A stretch of 64,000 nt of DNA from Perkinsus olseni (GCA_013115125.1 JABANN010000021.1:1-64000), one strand, 5' to 3'. Numbered from the stretch's first letter, positions 30,895 through 43,622 are shown. The notes: generated by a model from the sequence alone, not told the origin. Translations and numbers: made by a program.

Positions 30895-33577
30895 TTGGAA
30901 CATCGCGCTTGCGTGATCGGCGGCAGTGTCTGTGACCTAGGGCTGTTATTATGTCAGACCATGGGCGACTACGGAGGCTCTATCTCGTTCCCACCAGTGA
31001 TTCAAGAAAAGTCGGTATCGTATGCAGAGCGGGGTTCGGTGTCATACATTGGCATTCCTCGGTTCATACTCATGCTGTGTCCGAGATTTGCCGACTGTTG
31101 GATGAGCGATGATGATATTGAGATTGAGTACACCGAGTTCTTGCCTTATGTAAGCGCCTCAAAGATATCCGATGATATGGGTCTGCCCAGCAAATCAATA
31201 ATAAATAGCATGCATTTTACTGGGAAGACGCGCTCTTTTGATACCATAACTAAACCGACTCAGGTGTTGATGCGATTGAAGCTGCAGTGGCTGTTGAAGC
31301 TCCATTCGGCAATGTGTGAGGTTGACTATGACCTTTGCAGTCTGAGAAGATTCTTTGATGGTCTATTGACGGTGATGGTTCGGGAAACGGTCGATATAGG
31401 TGGCGATTCAGTTCTCGAGAATAAAGTAAGGCATGGTCGAATACTTCAAGTTTGAAGAGAATATATATTTCATTTTATGATACTACATATCTTACGGTTT
31501 CATGTAGGTATCTAAAGAACGTGCGACATTATCTCTTGACTTGGTGATAGATGATTTCATCGCACAGTTGCAGACCAGATTGGGAGTGGGCTTCGACGCT
31601 TTGCTCAACTACGTTGCTACAGCTGATCCTAATCGGGCAATAATGGCAAGGTGGTGTCCGTAGCTTGAGCATGCAAGATACGAAACGGGTCGGATCCTGT
31701 TGTGATGGATTAGTTCTCAGTCTTGTCGAGCCGGCTGGACAGTTACCAGTAACATCAACACACGAAGTGAGGCAAATGCTGGATGATATTTTTATAGCCT
31801 ACCTGGTAGTTGAGGAATCCAGCAAGAATCCAAGATTTGTCGAGTGAACAAGTACTCAGGTCACGACGTTGGAAGTCTCTAAGCCGCTATACACTGCTTT
31901 ATCGGAGGTCCGACGTTTCGGCCTTCCTCTTCCGGACACTCTCGTCCGAGCTGTCCATTACTATGAGGACAAACGGACCATGTGAGTTAACCACGAGCTG
32001 ATAATTTCGTGGCGCAGTGACGGTATCGCGGCTTACAGTGGACTCAGGATCTTGACATCTTTCAATTCCTCCGCGTACTGTCCACGTTTGATGGTGGCTT
32101 CTCTATGGTGTCTATGCAGGCGATTTGAGGAAGGCTGCATGCCAACAGAATCGTCGTCGCCCTCGACGTCAAATTTGGATTCCCTTTGCCCGGATAAGTC
32201 GTGGAACGGCCCGGCGGTGAAGTTGTTGAGGGGTCTCATGAGTTGGGGAGGGGCTACCAGCTTCACCACCCGGAAGAATAATGAGAGGGCAGCGCAGAGG
32301 GCAGCTATCATCCTAGTGTAAGTTGAATACTCGGTTGTTTGCTGGGCTCGCTTGGGGGTCGTCTCGACATGATGGGGTTGATCCCCTCCTTGGTCCCGCC
32401 GCCGTAGGGTTGGACCCATTTTTACTACGAATGGCCAGCGCCAGCCCTGAACTTGTTAATGAAAAATTTTCTCCCTAGGCTGCACGGTGAAGCTATACGA
32501 GACGATGATCTGACCTGTAATTGCATCCCACAGATTTTTCTGTTCTTCTCAGGGCATTAATCGAGCTTAGAGTCGTCGATGGAACCCATCCCACCATGAT
32601 GAAATATTTATTGGAGATTGCGACCCATCACTTCACCTTTCCAAAGGTAAATACCACACCTCTCTCAGCTCTCAACACCATAGTGATCACCAGCTGCTGC
32701 TGCTGCTGCTGCCGGAAGGTTTAGCCTCCGTCCCTGGCCTGGGGGGCACTATTAGGTTGTCACTCGACTAATTAGGATGAGTGAAAGTTAATCAATATTT
32801 TCAATGTGACCTAGTCTCACGTTGAGTGTGTGTAACTTGTGGCTCCCACTGTCAGCGGATCAGCCTCATCATCATTGTCATCATCCTCAGGGCCTTCGAC
32901 GTCGTGTAACGGATGTGCTGCCTCGAGCGTGCGGCATGTTGGAAGATACGCGGATGAGGTTAGTCGATGCAGGGCAGGTCAATAGCGACTTGCCAGTATT
33001 GACTGAGGGGAAGCTGTTGGAGATAAGAGGGGTGACCGATGTGGTAACCATCCCTGCTATCATCGTCTCGGTTGTCAGAATGAGATGATTCGCCTTCGGC
33101 TGTACCATCACAGTACGGGGTCGGATGTCGACCACCTAACTCTTCCGCCGGCCAGAGGTCCTCTAGCCGAGGACGGCAAGCCGTGTAGATATCGGAGATA
33201 CCAATCTGCACTGAGTGAGTTGATCCATATCGATCGCGTGATCGATTTCGCTCAACTCGGTATGTGTCTTGGTGCTATCATTCATCCATTCAGATGGTCG
33301 AGGGAAGAGGATGCAGAAATGTGAATCTTTCGCGTCGCTCCGCCGTCAGGAGGTTGAAGATGGCATGGCAGAAGATAGGGAAATGGTCAGGAAAGCGCTC
33401 CGGAGGACCACTTCCACAAGAGATACCTTCAAGGTGCGCACAGGGAAGATTTCAAAGATACGCTTCACATCACTCTTCCAGGTGCCAACCACAAGCGGGT
33501 CATTGACTTACGATGATCGGGTTGGTCGACTTCGATTCCAATCTGTGTTTTCTAGGATGAGCAACCTGGGCTCATGA
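30895..33577 (+). CDS. Large multi-exon protein, possibly helical-repeat
   Basis: Exons read consistently on plus. A likely start is MGDYGGSISFPPVIQEK (about 30961), followed by LGVGFDALLNYVATADPNRA, EVRQMLDDIFIAYLVVEE, VSKPLYTALSEVRRFGLPLP with DTLVRAVHYYEDKRT, LLRALIELRVVDGTHPTMMK, and the last exons AQLDGRGKRMQKCESFASLR, SYDD-like and RMSNLGS (stop 33577). The Leu-rich helical pattern recalls heptatricopeptide/RAP organelle RNA-binding proteins of alveolates, but no RAP domain is seen, so this is a weak guess. Exon boundaries between 32330 and 33090 are uncertain. Confidence 0.45.
31982..32038 (+). repeat. 57-nt intron with A-box-like motif
   Basis: GTGAGTTAACC to GGCTTACAG. TTTCGTGGCGC at 32005-32015 followed by AGTGACGG. 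Junction EDKRT(I) to GLRILTSF. Confidence 0.75.
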
Positions 33578-34119
33578 GTCATGCCCTCTCCGGTGTTGTC
33601 TTTGTTGTTGTTATTATGATGTCGTTGTTGGTAAATCCACGCGGTGTTGGGTTGTAGTAGTACTGATGGTGCATTTTTTGTGAACAGAACAGAAAATTGT
33701 CATTTCGTCGCTATTGCTCTACTATAAGTTCATTTCTGGCACCCATTAACAGAGCACTCACGCCATTCTGATATCTGTTGCCCGCGTGAAACGACTTATC
33801 GATTAAAGATATTGATACGGTGAATGGATGGAAACAGCACAAAGTCATATGGTATACGCGTACTGCTCAGTTCAGCCGTATGCTGTGTAGAACTCCGTCG
33901 AGTGGTCTTCCCTCGGTGAGAACAGTCGGAATCTCATCGACGTTTTAAAGGGTTGTAATGGTGAGTGCGTTCAAGCAGTCAAAGGACATCCCATACGGGA
34001 AGGATGGCTGATCGTCAGAATATAAGTGCCTGAAGTATCACGCTTGATGCCCTAGTTGTGGGTATGACGTCTGATTGGCTCCCCACAGAGCAGTTCAATA
34101 CCCGTGATGCAGTTGGTTT
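33578..34119. other. Intergenic region upstream of DUS3
   Basis: About 540 bp. No ORF or RNA gene supported. Confidence 0.4.
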
Positions 34120-37100
34120 ATGATGACCTCAGTGGAGTCTCCGGGAATGCCAAGCTGGGCTGTTGATGCCATCGCACGACATGAGGCACCTATTAAGAGA
34201 GAGTACCTCCTACTGGACCGGCCCGAGGTGGATATGGCTCAGCAGTCAACGGATGTGAGCAAGCCCGTCGAAGAGGCTACCGAGGGGGATGACCAGCAGG
34301 GTACGAAAAGGAAGCGAAATCACGGGCAGAACAAGACGTCGGACAGGAAGGGGAACATGGATGTCATTAATAATGACCGTCAACTATGTACTGTTGTCGC
34401 TAGAGGAGGGACCTGTGCTTTCGGTGATGGGTGTAAGTTTAATCATGATGTGAAGAGTTACTGGGCTGAAGTAGGTTGGGGCACAGGATCCAGGGTTCGA
34501 GTATTGGCTCTAGGTTCACAACTTCCTTCAAATTTCCATTGTCAATTTTTTGTAGTTTTTCCCCGGAAGTTCATCGTCGGTGCAGAATTGAAGTCCGCGG
34601 GAAGGGAGGTGTCGAAAACCCGTGTCCTTCCTTCGCGATTCTTCGCGCCTCGTAGTGGTTCGGGGTCTCTCAGACGATGTTGTGGTATGTCAGAGGCCTG
34701 CTGATCTCCCCGGTGAGTGTCCCTTCCCAAGCCTCCTGCACTGCCGCTGTCCCTTTGGTTTGAACTGTAGGATGGCAGGCTGCCACACTAAAGGTAGGTG
34801 CCGAGAGCTGCAAGTCGACTACTTCGAATACGGACCGGTCAATCGCGGGCGGTGATGATACAGTCGGGTCAAAAAAATTGTCTGCAGCTGATTCATCCTT
34901 CTAAAGTTCGAATATTGGATCGAGACCGGGCAGCAGTTTCTAGGGTTACTTCTGCGGCAACACGTCGATTTGTGCGGTTTTGCATTTCTATGTGGACCCG
35001 ATGAAGCAAGCGGGTTTTCCGATCACCTGCCGCCCTGTGTGAGCAGCCTTCGACGTTGCTACCTACCTTGTGAAGAGTCCCCCTCGATCGTGGAATGTTG
35101 TGAGAACTCATCATTCGAGCTTATTACTTGTCAGTATCGCCCGACGGGACTCCTGTCAGCATCAAGGTGGGCGATGAGGATGCTGTTGATGGTGGTGCGG
35201 CGAAGGGTGGTCCCGGTGAGGAGTTGGACTCCCTCACTCTCAATGGCACCACTCAACAACTCAGGCTGGATCTTAGAGGGAAGAAGTGAGTTCGGGGGCG
35301 GTAGGCGTTATTGCAATGGATATCTTCCTTGGGGACGGCATGAAACCTCAGTGGAGTGCGCATCCGGCGGGTTGCAGATAGAATCAGCGTCAAGTATGTT
35401 GGCCATGGTGCAGTGTGAGACCGTCTTCGCCTGGCATTATTCGGGAATGCGTCACTGTCAACTCAAGGCACGATGAGGGCGATGTGTCCTTCCCGACGAT
35501 TTCTCAATCATTCGATTAACACCTCTCATATATAGTTCATCATTGTATGCGGTTCATGACAATTCAGTCTTGCTAATATCTATTGTGCTTGCTATGCCAT
35601 GTTTGTTATGCTCGTTCCTCCCTCATTAGCTCCGCTGTAGATACTCTTTCCCTGGCTCCAAGGCCGCGCTTAATAGGAAGAAGGTGGAGAGGGTCGGTCC
35701 GGTCGGGCCAGGAGTGAAAGAAAGAGTCCCATTTTCCAAGCTCATCGCTGGTGAGTAAGTATTGAATCATTTCTCGAGTATAGCGATGAATTATGGAAAG
35801 GTTTTCGCTCTCGGCGGAGGTGAAGTGTCCTCTGAGTATAGCTTGGCTTCGGTCTATTGAATCAGGTCGGCTTCCGATGCTCGCCCCGTTAACCACAGTG
35901 GGTAACCTCCCCTTCAGACGGCTGTGCGTTAGCCTTGGCTGTGAGGTGAGGCCTACCCGAGTTTGAACTCTCCGGAGTGCCCTTCCCTCATCTCTTCTCA
36001 GGTGACCGTGTCTGAGATGGCCCTCGCGGAATCTTTACTGAAGGGCAATCGTGCTGAACATGCTTTGCTCAAGAAACACCCCGATGAGAAGATCTTCGGC
36101 ATACAGGTTTGTCACTGCGCCACGAAATTGATGTCGCGAGCCTCGCAGTTCGAATGCACTCAGGTTGCAGGGGGCTTCCCTGATATGATGAGTCGATGCG
36201 CGGAGATGCTTTGCCGCGAGATGGACGATTTTGACTTTATCGACATCAACATGGGCTGTCCCCTCGAGGGCCTCCACCGGAAGGTGACCATCCTTCACAG
36301 TTGGCTGCTCGTCCACTGTGTACTCTCAGGGTGCCGGCTCGGCTCTGATGACACGTTTGGGGAAGGCTGAGGGCGTTATGGGATCGATGGCTCAGGTGAC
36401 CACCAATGGGTATGTGCATGCGTGCTGGATTCTTGTGTGCTAGGTGTGCCATGCATATGACAAGAACCTCACAGTCAAGATCAGGACTGCCCATTATGGT
36501 CAGAATCATATCTGTGATAAGGTGAGCTGCCACCTGACCAGGCAAGGGTAGAGGAGCCCCCTTTGACGGCCCTCCCCAGGTTGCAGCCCGTGCAGTGAGT
36601 TCTGATGTTGATGGTGTGATACTACATGGTAGAACAGCTCAGCAGCGTTACAGTCGCCCCGCCGACTGGAATTTCCATACCAAGTGCCGCTCCGCTATGG
36701 ATGAGGCTGTCCCTGGTAAGTGGCTAGCTGTTATTACTATGATGATTACAGTATTGACATATAGTAATATGATAATATTTGACACCGATAATAATATTAC
36801 TTACGTCAAAATACATCATTTCATGCTCAGCATTAGAAAGGTGTCATGATATTCGTCCGACGCACGGTCCAGAAAGTAGCCCCCCCCACGTATCGTCATC
36901 CTTCGTCTTGGAAGCACCAACTCCTCCTTGAGCTCAGGTAACGAAGTTCCTCTGGTGGGGTGCGGAGATATTGTTAACTGGCGCGAGGCTGTTGATAGAA
37001 TGGAGGTAACTTCCCGCGGTTGCCCCTTACCGTATCTTTTGCCGTATCTTGAGGTCAAGGTGATGCTCATCATTGCTCTCAGACCCCGGGTGTTAGTGGC

Positions 37101-37547
37101 TTGATGATCGGTCGAGGGGCGTTGATAAAACCGTGGATATTTACCGAGATCAAAGAACATCGAGATTGGGATATCTCTAGTGCCGAACGGCTTGACATCC
37201 TCAAGCGTTTTGTATCGTACGGTCTAACTCACTGGGGTACCGACACGAGGGGCGTCGAGAGCACACGGCGGTTCCTGTTGGAGGCCCTCAGCTTCCTTTA
37301 TCGGTATATACCGCTCGGGCTGATGGAAGGCATGACGTCGATGAAGATCGGATGGAGGCCTCCTCGATACACGGGTCGTGATGATCTGGAGACTCTGATG
37401 GCGAGTGGCAACTTTGAGGACTGGATAAGGCTCTCGGAGCTCCTCATCTGTCCGGCACCTGAGAGGTTCAAATTCGTACCGAAGCACAAAAGCAACAGCT
37501 ATGATGCAGCGGCCGCTGAGCCCGTTTACAAGAGATTGGGTATATGA
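34120..37547 (+). CDS. DUS3: tRNA-dihydrouridine synthase 3 (CCCH zinc finger type)
   Basis: FMN-dependent reduction of uridine to dihydrouridine (position 47 class) in tRNA. The N part has [12 protein letters not shown], a Lys/Arg-rich patch and two CCCH fingers: [17 protein letters not shown]...HD (about 34383-34450) and [19 protein letters not shown]...H (about 34711-34785). After a charged linker come [128 protein letters not shown] and [18 protein letters not shown] contains the catalytic Cys; LHGR and GDI are flavin-domain signatures. About ten introns; the longest runs from about 35289 to 35641. The linker at 34864-35110 is unresolved. Confidence 0.92.
34471..34693 (+). repeat. 223-nt DUS3 intron with B-box-like sequence
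   Basis: GTAGGTTGGG to GTATGTCAG. CAGGATCCAGGGTTCGAGTA lies at about 34486-34505. Junction KSYWAE to [11 protein letters not shown] keeps the frame. Confidence 0.55.
36107..36163 (-). repeat. 57-nt DUS3 intron carrying the A-box-like motif antisense
   Basis: The intron (plus) is GTTTGTCACT to GCACTCAG. On the minus strand TTTCGTGGCGC is at 36117-36127, preceded by a GCATTCGAACTGC block. Junction IFGIQ to VAGGFPD fixes the splice sites. Confidence 0.85.
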
Positions 37548-38939
37548 AGCATCTGAGCTCCACGCGAGTAAGATATAAATGAGGTCAAGCTTGCTATACT
37601 GGTTTCTGTTAGCACTGTTATGTCTCGTGTCTTCTCCTGTCTCCTACGTCAGTCTGCTGTTGTTATGTTCTTTCAATCGGCGTTGGATCCGATTCATTCT
37701 GAGGATAAGCTCCTAGCCACTACTGATATCGCTGAATATTCTAGTGTTGTATGTAGTTATACCAATATCCGTAATCACATATTGGTGAACTTGACTTGAC
37801 ATAGGTAGCCATGAATGTTTGCCTACAGTATTTTCGAAGCTAGTCGACACGTACAAACTGAGCGATAATAAATTAGTATGCGTACGAAAGGCCAAAAATA
37901 TTTATGCGTAGTATGAAATACCATAATTTTTTCCGTCAGCGCTATAAATCATCCTTGCGAGATCGGCAGTCACTATTCTACTGCGAGTACTTCTTCTCAA
38001 TACCCGTCAGCGGAGTGGCACTCTTGTTGTGACGGAGGCAACCGTTTTTGGCGTGCGTGTGAAGCTCACAGAGGTGAGCGAGCCCCTTCTAACATGGAAG
38101 CAATCCAAACTTGTATAATTCAGACAAGGACGGATCATCATACCTTAGCAGGTTGTGTGCGCCAAATATCCGAGTCTCCGCTGGATCCTCTGGGTCTTCG
38201 ACCATACAGTATTGATACAGTGTTGCCATGGTAAACTTGCCAAATTGCGCGGCTGGCTCATTGTGGCTCGGCCGTTAGTAACGATCACGATAGATCGACA
38301 CGGGATATGCTGTAGAGTGTCCGAACAACTGTCAGTTACGGAGGTCCCAGCCCCTCTTGACGCCGTTTGTGTCTAGGGGAGAGGTGTGCTTCTAGCTCAC
38401 CCAACTGTTGTTCGAGACGGCTATTTACAAAACGGTGTGGGTGCTGGAAGATGATCCGCGGAGGTGGTCCGTTGGAGCTTCCAACTCAGTGAGTTCGTCG
38501 ATGAGCTGTGAATGGTAAATCTTATCGAAAACAACACGCTGAATCAGTTGAATGTAAACTGATCAGGACGACTTGTGGCGAATCACTCGCCCAACGTGGT
38601 TGATATTCTAGAATGAAATCAATATCAGTCCTCAATGTTGAAGCCCACAGTCAAAACCGTATGCCAATAGTAATCGGAAGTCCTCTGACCGCCATAGCGT
38701 GTATGTGGAACTGTGTAAACATCGTACTATGGCGACCATAACTAGACAAGGGTTATACTAAAATAGTGGGAAGACAACCATTCTCGGCTCCTCTCGCTAT
38801 AAAAATATCAAGACTGAATCACCTTCCTATGATAGGCGCCATGCAGTGTGACGTTCATCATGGGAAAGCTCGAGGGTGCCGATGGCATACAAGGAAGTTC
38901 ATAACCATCTACCCCTCGACGGATGTTGGCCGTGATGAA
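37548..38939. other. Gene-poor region
   Basis: About 1.4 kb, moderately AT-rich, no supported exon. The segment near 38780-38830 resembles the 3' flank of the paralogous gene at 45451 (both have TTCTC(G/A)G followed by TCCTC and CTMTAAAAA), so it is probably 3' UTR. Confidence 0.4.
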
Positions 38940-39362
38940 CTATAGCATCTCCTCGTGGTCGAAAATGCCCTCTTCCTGGCCCCATTCAGTAACGATGGAG
39001 TTCTCGTCGTACTTGACGATAAAGAAGAACTTGATGGGAATAGCAAAATCAGATATCTTTATTTTCTCGTTGTGACAAGCTTGTACTACATTTAGAAGGT
39101 TCGTATGGTTATAGCTGAAGGGTAGGAAGTAGACCCCCTCAGTGCCGCGCTCAAAGATAGGCTTCGAGTGATGCAGACCGTTAACCGAAATCTTACACCC
39201 ACGCAAGAGGATGTCAATATTGAATGTGCTGTTGGCTAGGAACGTGAGAGCCCCAGACACAGGGTAGAAGTCGCATACGTATTTGCCCTGAGGTGATGGC
39301 TCAGCGACCACGGAGCAACCACAGCATAGTATCATCAGAACGAATAGGGCAGACCTTGCCAT
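38940..39362 (-). CDS. Small secreted protein, paralogue 1
   Basis: The start at 39362 gives MARSALFVLMILCCGCSVVA, a clear signal peptide; an in-frame upstream extension to 39473 is open but unlikely. The mature part of about 120 residues has SGALTFLANSTFNIDILLRG with Cys, PFSYNHTNLLNVVQACH, NEKIKISDFAIPIKFFFIVK and a terminal WGQEEGIF. The same order occurs in the gene at 45451-45897. Sites of type NST, NHT suggest glycosylation. Family unknown to me; probably lineage-specific. The sequence around the start is conserved with the paralogue (ATAATGAT, then GTCTGAACTGAG). Confidence 0.7.
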   Translation of the reverse strand: MARSALFVLMILCCGCSVVAEPSPQGKYVCDFYPVSGALTFLANSTFNIDILLRGCKISVNGLHHSKPIFERGTEGVYFLPFSYNHTNLLNVVQACHNEKIKISDFAIPIKFFFIVKYDENSIVTEWGQEEGIFDHEEML

Positions 39363-39473
39363 AATGATTGCTAACGTCTGAACTGAGAGTGGACGGTAGT
39401 TAGTGAGGGAAACTCGGGGAGGGGCGTATTCGCCAGTCGGGGAGCTGATAGGCTGATAATTGACAGGAGCCAT

Positions 39474-40799
39474 CGACGAGCTCGAGTCGGATTACGTCAA
39501 GAAGTACGACGGGCTGCCCTTGAATAAAGGCGGGTCGAGTTATGATTCAAGAAACGGAAGTGATTAGATTACAGCCACAAGATGATATCTAGAGGGCATC
39601 GGCTACAGATGCACCACTTCGTGAGAGGATGTGTGCGAGCGGATAAAAGCAGCAGTTGTACCCGTCCGAGAGTCCTCATGCAGATCAAAGTTCCCCTGAA
39701 CACTAGTGAGGAGGTCCACCGAAAAATGCGGGTGCACTCGTACGACAGCTAGCGGCTGTCTCCCGGGAGACAGTAGTCCTGTTCGGGTATGGCGTTTAGT
39801 CATCTCACGTAACGCCATCTATCAGCAATCACCTACCACACAGTGCCGACTCGGGAGCGAATGCAGGCAGGTCTGTTGCAGAGTCTTTCTTCCCTTCAAG
39901 GCGCATCTACCGCGCGTCGGTCGTGCCCCACGTAGCTCCATGCTACACGAGATAGAGGGAAGGTTGACGAGTTGATTCATTCTCCCTTCGTCCCGCTCTG
40001 CGTTAACCTCATACAGCAGGCAGCCTGCAACAAGACGACAGTGCTGTTATCATTCGGAGTAATGCACGGTCTTTTGCGACCAATGGTCGCCGACCATGCA
40101 TGCTCGAGTAACTGGTCTCGTTTCCTTCTTCTAAGACGGCATAAAATGCGGGGCTTGAGTGCTGGCAGATTGCCTTTGGGTTTCGTGATGTAGCGCCGCT
40201 TCACTAGCGATCGGCAATACCGCAATCGATGGAGGCGTTGACTCAGCCAGCGGTGGCGTCTAGCACGGCTGGTATATGGACTCCCGTCGCTCGAAGTTCA
40301 ATACCGAAACTGACGCCCCTTCCCTTCGTTCTTCTCTCTCCAGCATTGATTGTGAGGCGTTGACGGCGGGAGCTCTGGCCGACTAATGTTCCACTGCTGC
40401 GTTGTCCCTCCGAAGTGTGCAGATAGACATGTCGGGAGCGTCCACTGCCTAGCACCAACCCACTCGTATTATTGTGACACTCGTGCGTTGATTGCTGAGT
40501 GTTTTAGTAAGTAGCCTTTTAGTTCGGGTTCAGTATTGCCTAGAAGGAAAGTAACTTCACTGAGACATCACTTGGCCTTTCTAAGAGAGGAGCAGAGCTC
40601 TTCGCTCGCCCATCTTCCTTCGAAACGGTTGCTTGTGACGGGCTTGTTCTTCATAACGTTTAATGGTATCGAACCCGAAGCGCGGGAGATAATTCCCGGA
40701 TGGACCGGTACACATTCAAGTTCAATGGCTAAGCGCGCTGAGTCGGCACGAAGTATGAGAAAGTGTTGTGGTTTTGCTTGTTAGCAACTTGACTTCATA
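39474..40799. other. Intergenic region with an 18-bp palindrome
   Basis: No supported gene. CTGTCTCCCGGGAGACAG at 39756-39773 is a perfect palindrome without loop. A B-box-like block (GGTATCGAACCCG) lies near 40665-40678, too weak to call. Confidence 0.4.
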
Positions 40800-41771
40800 A
40801 TGACAGCTCTTACACAAAGGAACCTATCTGTAGCTGGCCATGGTCAAGCAGAAAGGGATGGCAATGATTATTCTCTTACCGTCTACAAGGGCAACAGACT
40901 TCTACCTAAGATACGCCTTCACCCCACTATCATCTTCTATGCCGTCGTCCAGATCGTCCTCTACCTTTCCGGTTTTGGCATCGTCAGCGTCGCCATCCTC
41001 CTGGTCACCGTCTTCTTGCACGAGATGGGCCATGTTGCTGCAGCGCGTCTGGTTGGGGGTCACACGGATGAAGTCCTTCTGTGGCCTCTCGGTGGCCTTG
41101 CTGTATCTTGGTATGATCGAACCATTCGTAACAAGCTCATCGTCACCCTTGCCGGCCCTATGGTCAACGGGATTCTCTTTGGTTTGTGGTTCCTAGCAGG
41201 TGGAGCTAGTTTCAAAGAGTGGGATTTTGATGATGAGGATAACGACATTGAGATCAACCTCACCGATTGGGAAGGCCTATGCTTCTGGGCTGCCGCCTTG
41301 AATTTGTGGATAGCTGGTATCAACCTCTTGATACCAGTCTACCCTCTGGATGCATCCTGTTGGACGGGCCAACTGTTCTATCGATGTCTCTGCAGAAGCG
41401 CCAGGAATGCTGGGCTCGTCATGGTCTGGTTGGCCCTTCTTTGCGGTTTGTTCTTTCTTCTACTGTCGTTGGTTTCGCTCGACCCTCTCATTATGGTCGT
41501 CACCGGTTGGTGCTTCTATCAGATGTACCTCCTCTTGAGAGCTGTATGTGACGGGAGCATCTCCGACCATCCACTCTTCAATTTTGATGAAACGGCGCTC
41601 CTTGGCCGTCAAGTGGTTATTCAGACGCAACTCAATCTGCCGCCTCTGGGTATCCCGGTAGATAAGACCAATCGGACTCCGAAGGACCTATCTGCTTTCA
41701 ATGCTGATGTCACCCCAACGAATAGAATCCTCAATATTGGACGCTCGCCTGTTCAATCGGAGAGGATATAG
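40800..41771 (+). CDS. M50-family membrane zinc metalloprotease (site-2 protease-like)
   Basis: A single-exon 323-residue polytopic membrane protein. FLHEMGHVAAARL places the zinc motif HExxH at residues 74-78 within a hydrophobic helix (residues 46-80). The third ligand motif is INLLIPVYPLD at about 174-184, with Asp184 as the expected third zinc ligand. GPMVNG (about 119-124) matches the conserved region after the first motif. Such enzymes cut substrates within the membrane. An acidic loop (EWDFDDEDNDIEINLTDW, about 140-157) lies between the motifs, and a hydrophilic tail of about 60 residues follows the last helix. No CBS or PDZ domain. An intronless structure is unusual here. Confidence 0.88.
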   Translation: MTALTQRNLSVAGHGQAERDGNDYSLTVYKGNRLLPKIRLHPTIIFYAVVQIVLYLSGFGIVSVAILLVTVFLHEMGHVAAARLVGGHTDEVLLWPLGGLAVSWYDRTIRNKLIVTLAGPMVNGILFGLWFLAGGASFKEWDFDDEDNDIEINLTDWEGLCFWAAALNLWIAGINLLIPVYPLDASCWTGQLFYRCLCRSARNAGLVMVWLALLCGLFFLLLSLVSLDPLIMVVTGWCFYQMYLLLRAVCDGSISDHPLFNFDETALLGRQVVIQTQLNLPPLGIPVDKTNRTPKDLSAFNADVTPTNRILNIGRSPVQSERI

Positions 41772-42440
41772 CGGAGCGATACTCGCACACTGCATATTTT
41801 AGTTCTAATTAGTCAGTGATTTGTCAGTATAAAGTGCTCTATTGATCATGCATCGTATTGTGTTAAATACTGATTCAATTGGTCAGGTATTTGAATTCTG
41901 TTCGTCATCGCCGCATTGGGCACTTTGAACCACAGTCTGGTGATAGCGGAAGGATCGTATCATGCGTTTCGCGCGAACACTGCCTACCGGACGGGGTGGC
42001 ACACTTGCAATTGCTTCTTGTCAGTTACATGATGCAGCTTGCATTCCCCGGGACGCCTGCAAAACGGATCTCAATCGGGATCTTCCCAGCAGCAAGGGTC
42101 GTTAAGGTGAGACTCCGGGGCTCAATCAAGTTTCACCCGAGTTCGATAGAGTTGATTCAACCGGGTTGAAACTCGCAACTTGGATATCTGCAACTTCCAT
42201 TTTGATAATTTGTGGAATGCGTCTATATTGTGGTATCAATTAATCGTGGCAGGTGTTTTCCTCAAATCAAAAAGGTAACAGCGAGACCGTATCACGGGTG
42301 AGCCAGCGATTCGTGTGATTAGTTTCTCCAGGGTGTTACCACAGCACCCAGCCGCACGTGACCGATGACCAACGGATCGATACAACGCGAAACTAAACGG
42401 GAAGGGCTCAGTCATGGCAGTTGCTGAAGATGTAACATGC

Positions 42441-42478
42441 CCCCCGCCGGGGGACCCCCGGTACCACCGGGCCGGTGG
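42441..42478. repeat. Two GC-rich mini-palindromes with 1-nt loops
   Basis: CCCCCG-C-CGGGGG at 42441-42453 and CCACCGG-G-CCGGTGG at 42464-42478. Confidence 0.75.
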
Positions 42479-42727
42479 ACAGAAACTAGCTCTCGTATCC
42501 CATCAGCCAGAACTGGAGAGTGTGAGTCATTACACTAGCGAGAACTCTCCCTCGAATGGCACAGGAAGCCTTGGCGTATCCATCCAGCTGTGATAGCGTC
42601 ATAGCTGCTGGTATGACAGCCGACCTTGGATCAGGCAACTTGAATGAACTAGACTACGTACTAGACGACTAAGTGCCCTCGTGCGCAAGCTTGTTGGCTC
42701 TTAGCCAACAACTACTCTCTACTCTCT

Positions 42728-42794
42728 AGGCACGTCACGCAAGTGTTGGGTTGACTATGAGTCATAGTCAACTCAACGCTTGCGTGACGTGCCT
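42728..42794. repeat. Long palindrome, 33-bp arms, 1-nt loop
   Basis: The left arm begins AGGCACGTCACGCAAG and ends TTGACTATGA; after a single G the right arm returns with only two differences, both compatible with G-T pairs. It would form a 33-bp hairpin or a cruciform. Confidence 0.92.
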
Positions 42795-43342
42795 TCTGGT
42801 CTTTCGACCTCTCTTTTAGACTTTGAGAGAGAGGCCGAAAAACCAGCCTCCTTCCACCGAATGGATCTCCAAACTCTCTGTTGTCTCGAACAACGGATCG
42901 ACCTTCTTGCATCGGCCCAGCGGTTCACCGTAGAGGCTGTATGTGAAAGCAGAAGCGACGTCTTCGAGGTTGTACCACGCGGTGCTGACAGAATCACCAT
43001 CTTCGACAGTATTCAAGATGAGTCATAACACATTGAAGTGGACGGGGTCATGTGATCTTTATCAGATCTTAGCGTACCCGTCAGGGACACGGAGCCTCCA
43101 TGCGAACGGAAGGTAGATGATTCTTATGTTGTTTAACTGCGGCGTCAAGGTATGTCCAATGATGTTCTTGGAGTTACCTTCGATTTGCACACCGGTGCTT
43201 CCGATGATTTCTCCGTTACTGTCACGACTCTTGAAGGAGTAGAGACCTTTCTTGATGAAAAAGTTGTTTCTAACTTTGGGTATTGCTCCCTTACCATAGC
43301 AGTCGGAAGGGAAGGCACTGAGTGCGAGGGTGTTGTGACAAC

Positions 43343-43369
43343 AGCGACGACAACACCGTTGTCGTCGCT
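43343..43369. repeat. Inverted repeat, 12-bp arms, 3-nt loop
   Basis: AGCGACGACAAC, ACC, GTTGTCGTCGCT; perfect arms. It lies in the 3' part of the uncertain 43152-43388 frame. Confidence 0.8.
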
Positions 43370-43571
43370 CAGAGGCAGGACCGCTTGAAGATCAGTAGCT
43401 TAGGAAAGAGTGAAAATCGTTCGATCGGTGGCACGCGTCCTGTCTGCTGGGCACGGTCGCTCGTCGCGTTGGACTATAGTGGCCAGCGTCGCTAGTAGAA
43501 CAGAGAGAGCTAGAACGATGTGGTTTTGATAAACAATACTTGAATGCTGCATCTTATAATGGAATTGGGCC

Positions 43572-43622
43572 GCTCAAGTGGCGCCTGCGCTCAAGTGGCG
43601 CCTGCGCTCCAGTGGCACCTGC
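43572..43622. repeat. 17-bp tandem repeat, three copies
   Basis: Unit GCTCAAGTGGCGCCTGC; starts at 43572, 43589 and 43606, the third with substitutions. Confidence 0.85.

Noticed and set aside
32033-32419. 128-codon minus-strand ORF
   Set aside because: The plus frame continues a spliced gene through the same DNA (GLRILTSFNSSAYCPRL); the minus ORF has no motif.
35606-35896. 96-codon minus-strand ORF within DUS3
   Set aside because: The plus strand here is a DUS3 exon ([18 protein letters not shown]) spliced in frame to [12 protein letters not shown].
40660-40690. B-box-like GGTATCGAACCCG upstream of the M50 protease
   Set aside because: Too degenerate and no flanking stem.
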